From Anoplopoma fimbria (taxonomy: Eukaryota; Chordata; Actinopteri; Perciformes; Anoplopomatidae): 64,000 bases of DNA. The stretch spans positions 10,283,476 through 10,347,475 of the forward strand of contig NC_072467.1 of the NCBI RefSeq assembly GCF_027596085.1, read 5' to 3'. This document shows positions 39,590 to 51,500 of this stretch, in pieces. Made by a program: the position numbers and the translations under genes. The number at the start of each line of letters is the position of its first letter. The first letter of the stretch is position 1. The notes below the pieces were generated by a model, which was given only the letters and a program-made list of their open reading frames with translations, was not told the origin of the DNA and did not search any database.

Positions 39590-42436
39590 CAATCAGGCTG
39601 GGCCTCAGTCACCTGCAGCTGGCAGGTAAGCCAGGCATGGAGAACCTGAGTCATGAAACCATCTGGTTCCCGGCCCGGATTGCCGAACCCTGGCCACATC
39701 TGCTGGGCCTGTAAAACAACACTGGAGCAGTAAACACACAGCGACGCCACAGAAGATGAGCAGTCGAGCGACGGGGGGAGCAGAGGGAAAAAAAACGTCT
39801 TCGCTGCTGGTAGGTGGTGGTTGTCACCATGTGAATGCCACATTCAGAAACCAATAAAGGAGCAAGTTCAGGCACAAGAGAGGGAAGAGGCAGAAAGACA
39901 TAAAGAGAGAGAAATATATGATGCGGCGGCAGATATACAGGAAGATGACTAGATGTTTGTGTAGCCTTCACGCATACAAACGTACTGCAAGTATTATGAA
40001 AACTGTATTCATTGCGAAAACTGGAATCGTGGAAAGTACAGTGACACAAAGCTCATGTAAAGGATAACCCATGAGACGTCTTGAGAAATGTATTTACCAA
40101 ATTTTAGATCATGATATACAGATAGAAGAGATATCTTCAAGGACCTTCCTTAGGGCTATACAGTATTCTCTGATGAAGGTCCTTTAGACCGAAAGCTCAA
40201 GTAAAGTGAACTCTGCATTAATCTAAGCGTGCGGATATCTCTTCAGTTTGAACCCTTTGATACTTCCAGCACCTTATTAAGATCAGGCCAGGTGGAGCGG
40301 TTGTTATCCTACACAAAGTACTACTTAGACAGAAGGTGTTATTATTTCTAATTCCATTGGGAATTAATTTACCAGGTATTATGATACATTTCACCAGGAC
40401 TGATTATCAAGTGTGTAGCAGTTGTGTGTCTCTCTATTAAATTGGTTGGGAAACTATAAGGAGTTAATTTATGTGCATATGGACTACAAGCATTGCATGG
40501 GTAACTCAATAAAGGTGGTGATGAGTGAGCTGAGGCCTAACTCATGCTGCAACATGGTTATTCAGGTGTTCAGCCTGTTCTATGAAGGAGCATCTACTCA
40601 GCATGTCACCGCAAAATGTAGCTTGAGATACGTCAGGGACACAGCATTCGTTTTGAGTTTACCTGAGCTGGTGCACCCTGCTTAAGTACCCATTAGTAAC
40701 CCCAAATAACCCTATGTACATCCTCATGAATAAACATGTATTTCTGTAGATAAATGGTGCACTGAGGGTGTTATTGGCTGTACAAATAAACCCGTAATCA
40801 GTTCAACCAATAGATACCGGAGTTAAAAGAAAACCAAACAGAAAGCAGAGCTGATGTGCTACAAAAATGTTTCACGTTGAGTGCGAGAAGTGAGGGGTAA
40901 ATGCACGAGCAGGAAACAAAGCCTGTATTTACCAAACAATTTCTATTCACAGATGCCCGGCTGAGTAAACATCAAGCACTCTTCCATGGCATTTAAAAAA
41001 GTCCTCAACAGCGAGTTGGGACTTGTGACTCATTCTGAAGAGCTTCCTCGCTACCACAAGACTTCACACCGCAATAAAGCTGATTTGACTTTGAAAGTTT
41101 TTAGGGTCGCACTTCATTCGGGATGAGCAGGTGTGGTGGTGGTGGTGGTGGTGGTGGTGGTGGTGGGGGGGGGGGACGACTGGTAGATTAAGTGTGGTAA
41201 GTGAGCTGGCGTAACCCCGACAGTATCATTTCCTCACCGTCAGTCTGCTCAGATCCCTTTGCTAGTTGGCAAGCTTGTCAATACTTTCACCACACACCTC
41301 TCACTTCACCGCACGCACAGGAACGGGAAGAGAGGTGTGAAGTGAGGGAATGAAAAACAACGAGAGCGTCAGCTGCAGGCACCAGCTGCTATCCAGCTAA
41401 AATTAATCTGAATGCACTTCATTTCTTCCCTGTTGGGATTTGGCGCGTCAATCTGAGCACGTCGGGTTTTATCTGGATGGCATGTTCATTCGCCTTGAAA
41501 GAGGTGTTTGTTCTAATAGCCAGACAGTAAATAATATATATATATATTTTTTTGTCTAACTAGTAACTCTCTCCTGTCTTTGTTCGAGTTTGTTGTGTCT
41601 AAACAAAAGCCCCAGAAAAGTTTCCCCAATGACCGTCCTGGCCATGGCAGTGACGGATGGAAACCAAATGCAACACTCGGGCAGCTGGAGCTGAAATGGT
41701 TCCCACATTGACAGGGAGGTTTCACCTTTTCAGGTGTTGTCAGTAGGAGCCAACTTTAGAGTAGCGATGCTATCGCAGTTTGCTCTCAAAGGCTGCAAAT
41801 TGCAATACAATTCAAGTTTGAATGTCCCTAATCAGGAGCGGGGCTCCTAAACACAAGCCTATCGGAGGCTGGCATCAGTCGGCGGAGCACTGGGGTGAGC
41901 GAGAGGCGATAAAGAAAGGGAAAGTGTTTGGACGTAGAATCGCGGGGCCTGTGTTATCACTCAGCCTGTGTCTGAACCTTTTGTTGGGCGGCCTGGTGAG
42001 CTGAACACACATATTGATGGGGGTGGTCGTTTCAGGTAAAGTATTGAGGTCTGTGTTTGTTTCTCTGAAAGATTTATCTGTCGTCATCGGCCTACCTTTC
42101 TCCTCTCTAGCTGACCCCCATCCATCAAAAGTAAGCGGTTGTTGCTGATACTCTCTCTTCAAACACTCCTTCCTTCACTTGAACTGACCTGCACCAAAAT
42201 CTTACTCCCTTCTGTTTTCTCTTTAGTTCCTGAGCCAAAGATTCCCCCTCTAATCCGTTTCCTAATTTCCTGCCTGACACATCCTGCTGATCCTGCTTCC
42301 CCTCTGCTTCCAACTCTTTTTACTCCTCTCCTGTTTGGCTGCTTGTTTTGCTGATATCCTTCATCTTTCTTTCCATCACATAACTGTGATAGAATTCATG
42401 TCTTCTCTGTGCTTTCCCGCTCTCTTAAGTGACTTG
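39590..42436. other. Intronic stretch without recognisable gene
   Basis: The segment 40105-40260 contains 'tctctgatgaaggtccttta', 'gaccgaaagctcaagtaaa' and 'gtgcggatatctcttcag'. This resembles the 3' end of a retroposon seen in other fishes, but the match is too weak to name. The rest shows no gene. Confidence 0.45.
41133..41175. repeat. (GGT)n followed by G11
   Basis: About ten GGT units end in an 11-base G run. Consecutive GG/GGG tracts make quadruplex formation on the plus strand plausible. Confidence 0.9.
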
Positions 42437-42438
42437 TA

Positions 42439-42860
42439 TGAGGGCAAATCACTGTCAATATCCGCGAGCAAAAATGAGATCTGTGCACGGGTGTGTGTAG
42501 AGGTGCAAATTCATTTTGCGAGCGCTTTCACATCACTCTGCTCAGAATATCTCTGCTCGTGCTAGAAAATTGAGGCCCGCGAGCAGAAAACCTTGCTTTG
42601 AGCACGAGTTCCTCGCCTGGCGACACAACTTCCATCACTCTGCTCGTAATCTTTTCACCTGCTCGCTGGTGAAATTTTCACCTGCTTGCTCACAAGTATT
42701 TTCGTTTATTTTCACAGTGAGTGGGCGGGCCCTCACCATCGGAACTCGAGATTTAATTGGTTGCAATCCTCGTCTTTGGATTGGCCGGATGTCACTCCTG
42801 ACGCAGACGCTTAGTGACAGTATAAAGGTGGTTTTTCAATCCGCCACTGATTTGCCCTCA
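42439..42860. mobile_element. TA-flanked MITE, 422 bp
   Basis: The terminal inverted repeats are 'tgagggcaaatca' (left) and 'tgatttgccctca' (right), exact over 13 bp. The element is bordered by TA on each side (42437-42438 and 42861-42862). A TA duplication points to mobilisation by a Tc1/mariner-like transposase, although these ends match neither Tc1 element in this window. The interior is GC-richer than its surroundings, repeats 'atcactctgctc' and 'cacctgcttgctc' type motifs, and encodes nothing recognisable. The family is not one I can name. Confidence 0.7.
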
Positions 42861-42862
42861 TA

Positions 42863-45600
42863 AGCTTGGATATGTTTATGATTCACCTAAACAAAGGTTA
42901 CACAACACCTGAGTTAAAACATTTGTTTTGATAACAATCCACTGGCTGAGACAATCAGCACACCATCAACCTGTGGACGATGTTTGAAAGACAATGGGCA
43001 AAAACACTCTTATCCTAATCTTCTCTTGCATTTTTTTCAGTGGCACAAATGTCCCAGATCACATTCATCAGTAACACTTTATGACACACTATAATGAAGG
43101 GGATATTATACAGTTGTCATGCAATGCTATAGTGTCTGGTGCAACAGAAGATGTCCCCCCTTACAGATACCTGCAGAAACATCCAGAACCAGCTGTCGGA
43201 GGCGTCTGCTAACAACTGAACTACAGAAGTGGCTGTGCCAACAAATGGCATCAATGGCATCAATACATCCAGGGGCAAAAAGTTGTTGATCCTCTATTGC
43301 CATTACACTGTATAGTAACAGAATCTCAATCTTGTTTGTTTTATATATTTTAATAATTTATATTTATTTGATTACGATATTTAATCGCAAATAAATCCAT
43401 TCAAATAATTACATTTTAAAGTGACAGTGATTTTTGCCCTGTGAAGGGAGACAGACTTTGTTCACACTGCAGGTCTGTACATCTCATTATTATAAGGTAG
43501 CGCTGGATCAAAGACATGCACAAGTTATTCTGGAGTCTTTCTGTTGAACACAATAACCGAGGGCTACTTGGAGATATCTCCAGCATCAATGAGAACACCC
43601 TGAGTAAGCCATTACTGTAATAAAGTCACCAAACTGACACTAGAAAGGACATTATGCAGTATGCAAATGAATGCCTCTCATTATATCCGTCTCCCTTGTT
43701 CTTTTCTGTGTTCTACATTTTACCTCTTCATTCGTGCGCCTCACTCTCTTCGCCCTTGTCTTTCACACTCTTTGTCCACTCACTCCATTACTTTCCTGCC
43801 GTGATGGGGGACAGCCATGAATTCATTCTCCTCTCACACGCTGGAAAGTTTAAGTGGTGCTTCCACAAAAAAATGCATCTTTTGTGTGTTTGACCAAAAT
43901 GTATCATATTCCTAAAGCTCGAGGCTCTGCTGAAAGAAGCATTATAAGCCATATCTGGCTGAGCCTAAGGATAAGACAGCAGAGATATGGATTTTTCTGC
44001 TGGAGAAGTTTGAGGAGTTTCTCTGGATGATTATTTTCTTCATTTTACTACCATGGAAACTTTTTATAAGCCCTGCTGTTGTAAATAGATTTTTGGGATC
44101 ACCTAAAGTGAAAGGACCAGCTTTGCATGGTCTTGTTTACAACTCTTACAAAAGCTAAATCATATTACATTGGTAATCATTTCTTGAATTTCTTCTCTAT
44201 CCTCTGCAAAGAAATTCCTTCTAATTGTTGGTACGAAATGTATACTATATAGATTCCCTGACAGAAATATGTTTATTAAGACAGAAATGCTATATTAGTA
44301 TAAACACACACAAAAAAAATCTCTCTGCACCCGAGGAATTTTATCTCAGCCTCATTTGCCTGGTAAACTGTATAAGCGCTGAACATTTACACATTCTGAA
44401 GGTTGCATTAAGGAAGCCAGCAAAGAAGCAAAGAAACAATCAAGCCTAATTATCTCAAGAAGCAATGCTACAAGTCACGCTTCATAAAACTGATATGAAA
44501 AAGACAAACAATTCAAGTTTGAGTGTAAACAGATCCAGAAGGGATTTATGTATACTTTTATATTTTAAGCCTTGGGAGCAATACAAAGCTCAAACACAAG
44601 CTGTAGCTATAAAAACTGAAGTTAAGCAATAATATTTTAAAAATAAATTTGAGGACAATGTTCTTTTTACAAAGTCAATTTTAAAACATTTCCCAGCCGC
44701 TGTGGTGGAATTAGATTGGTTTGATGGAACATCAGAGGGGAGCTCCTAACCTGATTTAAGGAGGTATAGGAAAGTACATTTTCAAATTCAGCCGAACATC
44801 CAATCCCATTTGATCCTGACAAAAGTACGCTATAAATTGGGAATCATATTCCCGGCTGCTTCCCAGCTGTGGGCCACACTCTCGCTCTGATGCAGAAGTG
44901 GATAGATTAGCATCAAGCAGGCAGCTCTGTCTAGCCCCATTGCCCTTGGAAGACATAAAACAATATGGATAAATATGCGATGCGGGGTCTCATGCAGCTC
45001 TGTTTGCCACTGCAGCTGAGTGACTTCAGTTTTCACTCAGTTGGGGAGATACAGATATTTGGCTCGGGAGACACCAGAGCAGTGCTGCATTTTCTTTTAC
45101 ACCAGATGCTAATTTCAGCCTGTGAAATTAGTTTTTTTTTTTTTTTACTTTTACAAGTGAATGTACAAGGCAGCCAGGGTGATTAGAATATTACAGAAAG
45201 ATAAATGTTTATGGACTGACTGAAGTACTCGATAAACCTTATTTTACAACAAGGGAGTTTTTAAGCAGTTTCCTTTTTTTACAAAATGTTGGTGTGTCAC
45301 CATCTGTGCTGTGTAAATGCTTGTGGCGTGAGCTTTGATGAAGTGACTGGAGGCCGAGGGTCATCTATACCTGCCTTAGATAGGAGAGCTGCATCATTAT
45401 AGACCCTCAGCACAGTTCTCCATCACAGTCCTGTCCCTCAGTGCCACTCCTTCTCCACCTCTATCTGTCTTTGTGCTCCTCTTGTAACTAGCAGAGAACA
45501 GGACAGGACAGGAGAGGAGGCACCACCAGTCCTCTACAGCCACTGCTCTAGATCACACAGAGCTAGAAGACATTGTCACAGAGCTGCAGCCATTGCTCCT
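42863..45600. other. Intronic stretch without recognisable gene
   Basis: AT-rich sequence with a 15-base T run at 45132-45146. No exon, RNA gene or named repeat. Confidence 0.55.
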
Positions 45601-45611
45601 TTCCTCAGTGG

Positions 45612-45775
45612 CCCCGTTCAAACCTGGCATCAACATTCGTCTCGGGTGATCCGATCACAAGTGGACGGCTCTAAATACAGGTATCAATGCACCCAGGATG
45701 CATTGAGGACGCATTGAGATCCAATCGCTTGGACCACATTGAGGTGGTCTGGGCCACATACGGCCACATTGTTTG
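45612..45775. repeat. DNA-transposon-like dispersed fragment
   Basis: Contains 'gttcaaacctggcatcaaca', 'cgggtgatccgatcacaagt', 'ggacggctctaaatacagg' and 'gagatccaatcgcttggacc'. I recognise this pattern from a non-autonomous repeat common in teleosts. The right end is not clear because it runs toward the TG tract, and no target duplication was seen. Confidence 0.45.
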
Positions 45776-45836
45776 AGCATTGTGTATGTATGTGTTCTGG
45801 GCCACAGTGAACGACCGCTTCCTCAACTGATTTGCG

Positions 45837-45838
<2 letters not shown>

Positions 45839-45920
<82 letters not shown>
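45839..45920. repeat. (TG)n microsatellite
   Basis: About 41 perfect TG units. Reading frames spanning it are artefacts. Confidence 0.95.
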
Positions 45921-45922
<2 letters not shown>

Positions 45923-46543
45923 ATCGGTCTAGTGCTGCCTGAGCCCATCGGAAAGACCCTCCGCCACTTCTTTTCTCCAAGTTAGGAAATTAAATATAAG
46001 CAGTTTGCATAATGCGGTTTTAAGCACTTTGAGATCCAATTATCACTTAAGTGTATGTGATTCAAGAGAGCTAATAAAAAGTAATGGAATGGTTCAAGTT
46101 CTGAGTAGAAAACAGTATTGATTGATTGAGTCGCTATGTCAACTTGTGCATCGTTTAACATGCAAGAACTGTCCCTTTAATTTCGAGTTATCAACATTCA
46201 ATATTTCAATATTTCATCTTGCATTTGAAGTGTTAAGTATGAGTGTTAAGTGAATCTCTCTTTCAGCCTTTAAGAGTAACCACCGTTCAGTTTGACTTCA
46301 GAAGTAGTTAAAGGGGTAAATCTTCCATCTTTCCGCTCCATGCCCTGTGTTTCTGATGACATCACCAGGGTTATCGTTAAGGGAGTTTAGACAGCTCCCT
46401 TAAGAGCTACAGAGGGCATTATACAACTGTTTTACATGCTGAGTAGTACTCCTCGTGATAAGTCAACTGACCTTCATGTATAAAATCATTGAAGTGGCAG
46501 AAATAGTACGTCAACACTAAATTACAACACTTCATCACTAAAT

Positions 46544-46850
46544 GGGGCGGCTGTGGCGTAGTGGAGAGCAAGGTAGTTCTCCAATCAGAGGGTCGGTGGT
46601 TTGATACCCGGCCTCGGCAGTCGATGTGTCCTTGGGCAAGACACTTAACTCCAAGTTGCTCCCGAAGGCTTGCCATCGGTGTGGACTGGATGTTGCATGA
46701 ATGTTAGTTAGAGTCTGATGGTGGCACCTTGCATGGTAGCCTGTCATCAGTGTGTGAATGGGTGAATGATATGTAATATACTACTGACTGTAAGTCGCTT
46801 TGGATAAAAGCGTCTGCTAAATGACTGTAATGTAATGTAATGTAATGTAA
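46544..46850 (+). mobile_element. tRNA-derived SINE, copy 1
   Basis: The head 'ggggcggctgtggcgtagtg' contains an A-box-like 'tggcgtagtgga'. A B-box-like 'ggtttgatacc' lies at 46598-46608. Together these are the internal polymerase III promoter of a tRNA-derived SINE. The body has the conserved 'gtccttgggcaagacactta' segment and 'ggtggcaccttgcatggtag'. The 3' part 'gtaagtcgctttggataaaa' plus 'gcgtctgctaaatg' resembles a LINE-related tail and ends in a (TGTAA)n repeat. No target duplication is evident. It does not encode a functional tRNA. Confidence 0.85.
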
Positions 46851-48120
46851 ATATCTCCTGGGTTGAATCAAACACTGGAATCTGATGATACTTAATGGTG
46901 GATCTTCAAGAACTTCCCCTAGTTGGTTTGTCGATAAATATGACAAAAGCCAGACATAAAGTCAGTAGCCACTATGATAAAATGGATCCCTCCATCCACT
47001 CCAGCTGCTGCAGCTTTTAATTTATCTTCTTTTAAACATATTTTGTGTTTGATTAACAGTTTTTGGACAAAAAGGCTACAAAAAGCAGCAAAACTGTTCA
47101 ACATATTTTAAGGGATGTGCCAACAGTGAAACATGAGTTTAGTTAATTAAACATTTGTCAACCCAATTAACATTCTGAAAGAAAAAACGAGGGCTAAATT
47201 ATTCTTTGCTTGTGAATAAGATACAACATTTTAGGTGTTTAAAATAGAACCCATACTTAGTAGTTTATGTTGATTAACTTATTCATAGTACTTATAATTA
47301 TTGCATAAGTTTGCCATTGCTATGATTACGTATTATTCTAAAGAATTAACTGTACACATAATATATGATACTGACGCAAAGACTTAAACTGTATTCTTCA
47401 TACAGACCTCTGGAATGAATCTCATGTAGGATTTTGATGCTATGCTAATAGTTTCTGGATATATTTGAGTCTTTTGTGTATTTTGTGACACTGGGCTGCA
47501 CTAATTACTCGTTTGTCCTTTCTCTCTTGTGTTATGACAACCTTATATCAGTAAAAATATCCTTGCCACACAGCAAGGAGACTAGCACAATGTCCCTTTA
47601 TGTTATGTTCTCTTTGGAATTCAGAAGCTCTCAAGACCAATTAGGTATAGTACCAGACACGGCTGTATAGATAATTAGATAATGCAATTAGCCCTCAGGC
47701 AAAATTATGGAAATCCTATCACATGAAATGAAAAGAGGCAGCAATTTCTGTCTGTGTATGTGGACAAAGGAATATGTGTAAAAACACTTTGTCTGAACAA
47801 GTAATTAAATATTTTATTCAGCATAACCACCTCAAGGAGCTGTGTGTAAGAGTGGCATCTAGAGGTGAGTATGCAAATTGCAACCGACTGAATACCCCTC
47901 TGCTCACGCGATTCCGAGAGCAATGGTGGCCTTAAGGTAACGTGAAAATGAAAAAAGGCCCTCTCTAAAGTGTTTTGTTTGTCCGTTCTGGGCGACTTTA
48001 GAAACATGGCAAAGGGAAAGAGGACCTGCTCCCTATGTAGATATAAACGACTTATTCTAAGCTAACGAAAATACAGTGGTTCTTAGTTTCAGACGATAAA
48101 CTCTATGCTGCTGTAAGCCT
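46851..48120. other. Intronic stretch without recognisable gene
   Basis: AT-rich unique sequence between SINE copy 1 and a LINE-type tail. Nothing recognised. Confidence 0.55.
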
Positions 48121-48179
48121 GCAAATTTCCCGCTGCGGGACTAATAAAGGATTATCTTATCTTATCTTATCTTATCTTA
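48121..48179 (+). repeat. LINE-type 3' tail with (ATCTT)n, second copy
   Basis: 'gcaaatttcccgctgcggga' and 'ctaataaaggatt' run into tandem ATCTT. It is nearly the same as 3985-4042 and begins at the same point, so both are very short 5'-truncated insertions or tails of the same family. Confidence 0.6.
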
Positions 48180-48270
48180 AAACACTAAGGAAAAGATTGG
48201 TAGTAATATCATATTTAAATTCTGCCAATAAATCCCCTTTAATCCTACATCCCACTTCTGACATCATCTT

Positions 48271-48506
48271 GGGGCGGCTGTGGCACATAAGGTAGAGCGC
48301 TTGTCCCGTAACCACAAGGTTGGTGGTTCAAACCCCTCTACCGGCAACATGCCGAGGTGTCCTTGAGCAAGACACCTAACCCCAAGTTGCTCCCCGGGCG
48401 CTTCATTGCAGCCCGCTGCTCCTCCAGGATGGGTTAAATGCAGAGAAATAATTTCCCCATTGTGGGACTAATAAAGGATTGATTATTATTATTATTATTA
48501 TTATTA
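48271..48506 (+). mobile_element. tRNA-derived SINE, copy 2, with (ATT)n tail
   Basis: The head 'ggggcggctgtggcacataa' continues to a good B box, 'ggttcaaaccc', at 48325-48335. The body has 'gtccttgagcaagacaccta', homologous to copy 1 at 46544. The 3' part differs from copy 1: it is 'cattgtgggactaataaagg' followed by (ATT)n, the same type of tail as the LINE-type pieces at 3985 and 48121. Two SINE subfamilies with a shared head but different tails therefore lie 1.4 kb apart. Confidence 0.85.
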
Positions 48507-51500
48507 CACCCTGCTCCAATTACCAAGTGAAGTCTGCTGATGGAATTTGGTTGTATCCAGTGCAGTTTAAACATGAGGTAAAATGTATTTTTTAATCAAG
48601 GCCCAAGGGTCAAGGTAACTATGGTGTAGGCATGAAAAACCCACAAAACAACTTCTCTTAAGTATTTACAGATCTAAGGTGTCCTCGGTTAAATTCCCTG
48701 AAGTGGAGCCTGCGTACTCTGTTGAGTGTTTACAAAGTGGTCTCTGGATTCACTGCCAAAAGGTTCAGAGGTGGCACTTTCTAAATGTCCTCCGTTTGCT
48801 ACTTTTTAATGAATAATCCATAAGAGTTTGATTTAATGACAACTCATGAGCTTTTTAGAATTTGTCTCTTGCCGATGGCAGGGCTATGCCAATAAATATG
48901 ACTGAGCAATAATGAGTGCTGTAGTTTTCCCAACAGAGCCTCCAACAAGAGGGGAGGGAAGCTTTCATGAGTGTCGCCCACTCATCTTCCAATTTGCTCC
49001 TGAATAAGTTGTTGTATTAACAGAGTATGATGAATTCACAACTCCTAAAATATTCATGTCCTACATAATATGCTCTATTACTCTTTCCCTCTGTGCTGTA
49101 CGCACACAGCTATATTGTGCTGAGACTTAAAGTGTGTTAAAGAGTTAACAGAAGTTACAAGAGAACTAACAGAAAGAAACTCTGTCTATATCTACATCCA
49201 ATGGTTATCTCCACGTCTCCATAATCTTGTGTAATGTATCTTCTCTAATATGCATTTTGCAGTTCATTGGAGAATCAAATGAGCTCAAATAGGAAATAGG
49301 TTTCACTTTCCTACACAATTCTATAAAAGCCACATGAATGCAATGAAGAGTATCCTTTTTTTAAGGTTATTTTCTGCTTCTGTGTAATGTGCTAGATAAT
49401 TATTACAACCCCAATCACCCCGAGTGATTTTCACCCCACTGCACCTACAAAGCATACTATAACATTCAGACATAAATAGTGTTTCTACATCCCTTTTACC
49501 GAGGATCAAAGCAATAAATGTTACTGCAGTTCCCTCCTATCTTTCACAGTAGTAAATATTGAATATGCTGAATATACTGCAGTGCCGCTGTATGGAAATA
49601 ATTGTAACAGAGTAGTAAATGTTTCCTCGGCCTCCCTCCCGCCCCGCTGACCTTCCCGGTGTCTCTGGCCCTGAGATGGGATGTTAATGTCCATGTCTGG
49701 ACGGCTGCCATGCTGCAGCCTGTGCTCTAATGGATTGATAAAAAAGCTCTGAGCACAGAATCAATCATGATATAAACCTGGAGCGAAGCTAGTTAAACTC
49801 GAAGGAAAGTTCCTCTACCCTAATGCCCCTAATCTTCATCCATTTGCTTGTTGTTACCCCTGCCATGCATTAGGAGGCCATAACCATTTCAGTGATGGAC
49901 CTGAGGTGGATCTGGAGAGAGGAGTGTAAGGAACAACTCTACAAAATTCAGTAATTACGTCACTATAACTAATCCTAGTAATGCTGTGTTACTTTGACAT
50001 CTGGAGGTTGGCTTTTTTCTGTCTTACTGGGAGATTGATACTGGGTTGTAGTCTTAGACACAGAAGGTGGAAGTGCACTCCTTTTAACATAGGTGTGCAC
50101 GAACACACAACCTGGCAGCGTGAGGTTTAAGGCCTAAACTGTATGTTTTTATTATGACTGTCTATCTATCAACCAGGTTTGGTCATGGCTGAGGCTGTCG
50201 CATATGAATGTTATCATGATCTTTTGGTAAAAAAAATAAATATATATTTCATTGAATTCATTTTTGTCATCTGACGCAGGAAGGACAATTTCCCTGAGAT
50301 CCAGCCTGAATGGAGAATTATTTTTAATGGGCTCTACCTGGACTGGAGGGAAGCAGATAATAAGATGGTGCTCAGAGTCCAGTCGGACAAATAAGTAAGC
50401 AGCTTTATGATCTTAGAGCTGAAGAAAAGTTTAATTTACAAAGACATTCAAAGCACAACAAAGTGGTGGATATGTACAAAGCCTGTATGAGGTTATTATA
50501 TTACATTTATGGTGGCAAAAGCTCCCCGGTGGCAGGATTTATCTGTGCCAAATGTCTCGATAAAATACGTAAAAAGTTCAGTGCATCTCTTCACAAGGTT
50601 GCCTTCCCAACAGTTTTGAACATCACTAACCTAACAGCTGCAGAGACTCTAAAAGTGGGTAATACAGATTTATATTCAGTCTTTCCTGTTAATTGAAAAT
50701 CAATTTCATAACAGCTCAAGAATGTCCATTTCACCAGCACCATTTTGTATTTCAGAGGTGACAACTATCTGCATTCCCCATTTCAGCAAAGCAATTCCGT
50801 TAAACATCCGTTCAAAATTCACATCCTGATGACAGGGTGAGGAGCAGAGAGATTGGTCAAATGGTCCTGCTTAGCTTCTGCCTCTCAAAGCCTTCAGCTC
50901 GTCCTATAGTTATTCCAAATGCTCAGCCTTTAAGCAGCACTGACCCTAATTCCATACCGCTCTGTTTCCGTTCTGAAAACTGAATGTAACCAATTCCGGT
51001 GAGCAAATTGAGTGGCTATCAATTGTAGTGGAGGGGTGTTTTGTCACAACGGTCATGTCGGAGCGGAGATGGAGAGAGGGCAAGCGTAGGAGACAGCGAG
51101 GGGGGGGGGGGGGTTGCATGACTCGGGGGTGTTAGTTTGACAACATTTTCCGCGGGTCAGACGCTATTCTATTGCTTGACAATAAATCTGATTTAATATC
51201 TATCACGCTGCAGGTCCTGCTCGGGTGCGAATTGGTAAGGTGGAAGAAAAAGCGGGAGGGAGGCAGGCGGTGGTGTAAATAAAAAGGGAAAGGAGCGGAA
51301 GCAGAATGGGATGTTGGGGGCATTGTTGTATTAAATCAGAATAATAAAGCTGTGCATGCACAAACACTATCTAATAGAGACGTCTGGGAGCCGTGGAGCC
51401 ACAGTTCCCCACCAAATTGTATCGGCGGTCCACAGTGATGCTGACACAAGGACACAGCTGCAGCAGCCAGTTTTAATCATAGCAATGCAGCTCCCACTCA

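Noticed and set aside
42516..42863. 115-codon plus-strand open frame
   Set aside because: It lies inside the TA-flanked MITE, runs through its right inverted repeat and shows no transposase motif.
46544..46616. Possible tRNA gene
   Set aside because: A and B boxes are present but degenerate, and the sequence continues into a SINE body and LINE-type tail, so it is a SINE head.
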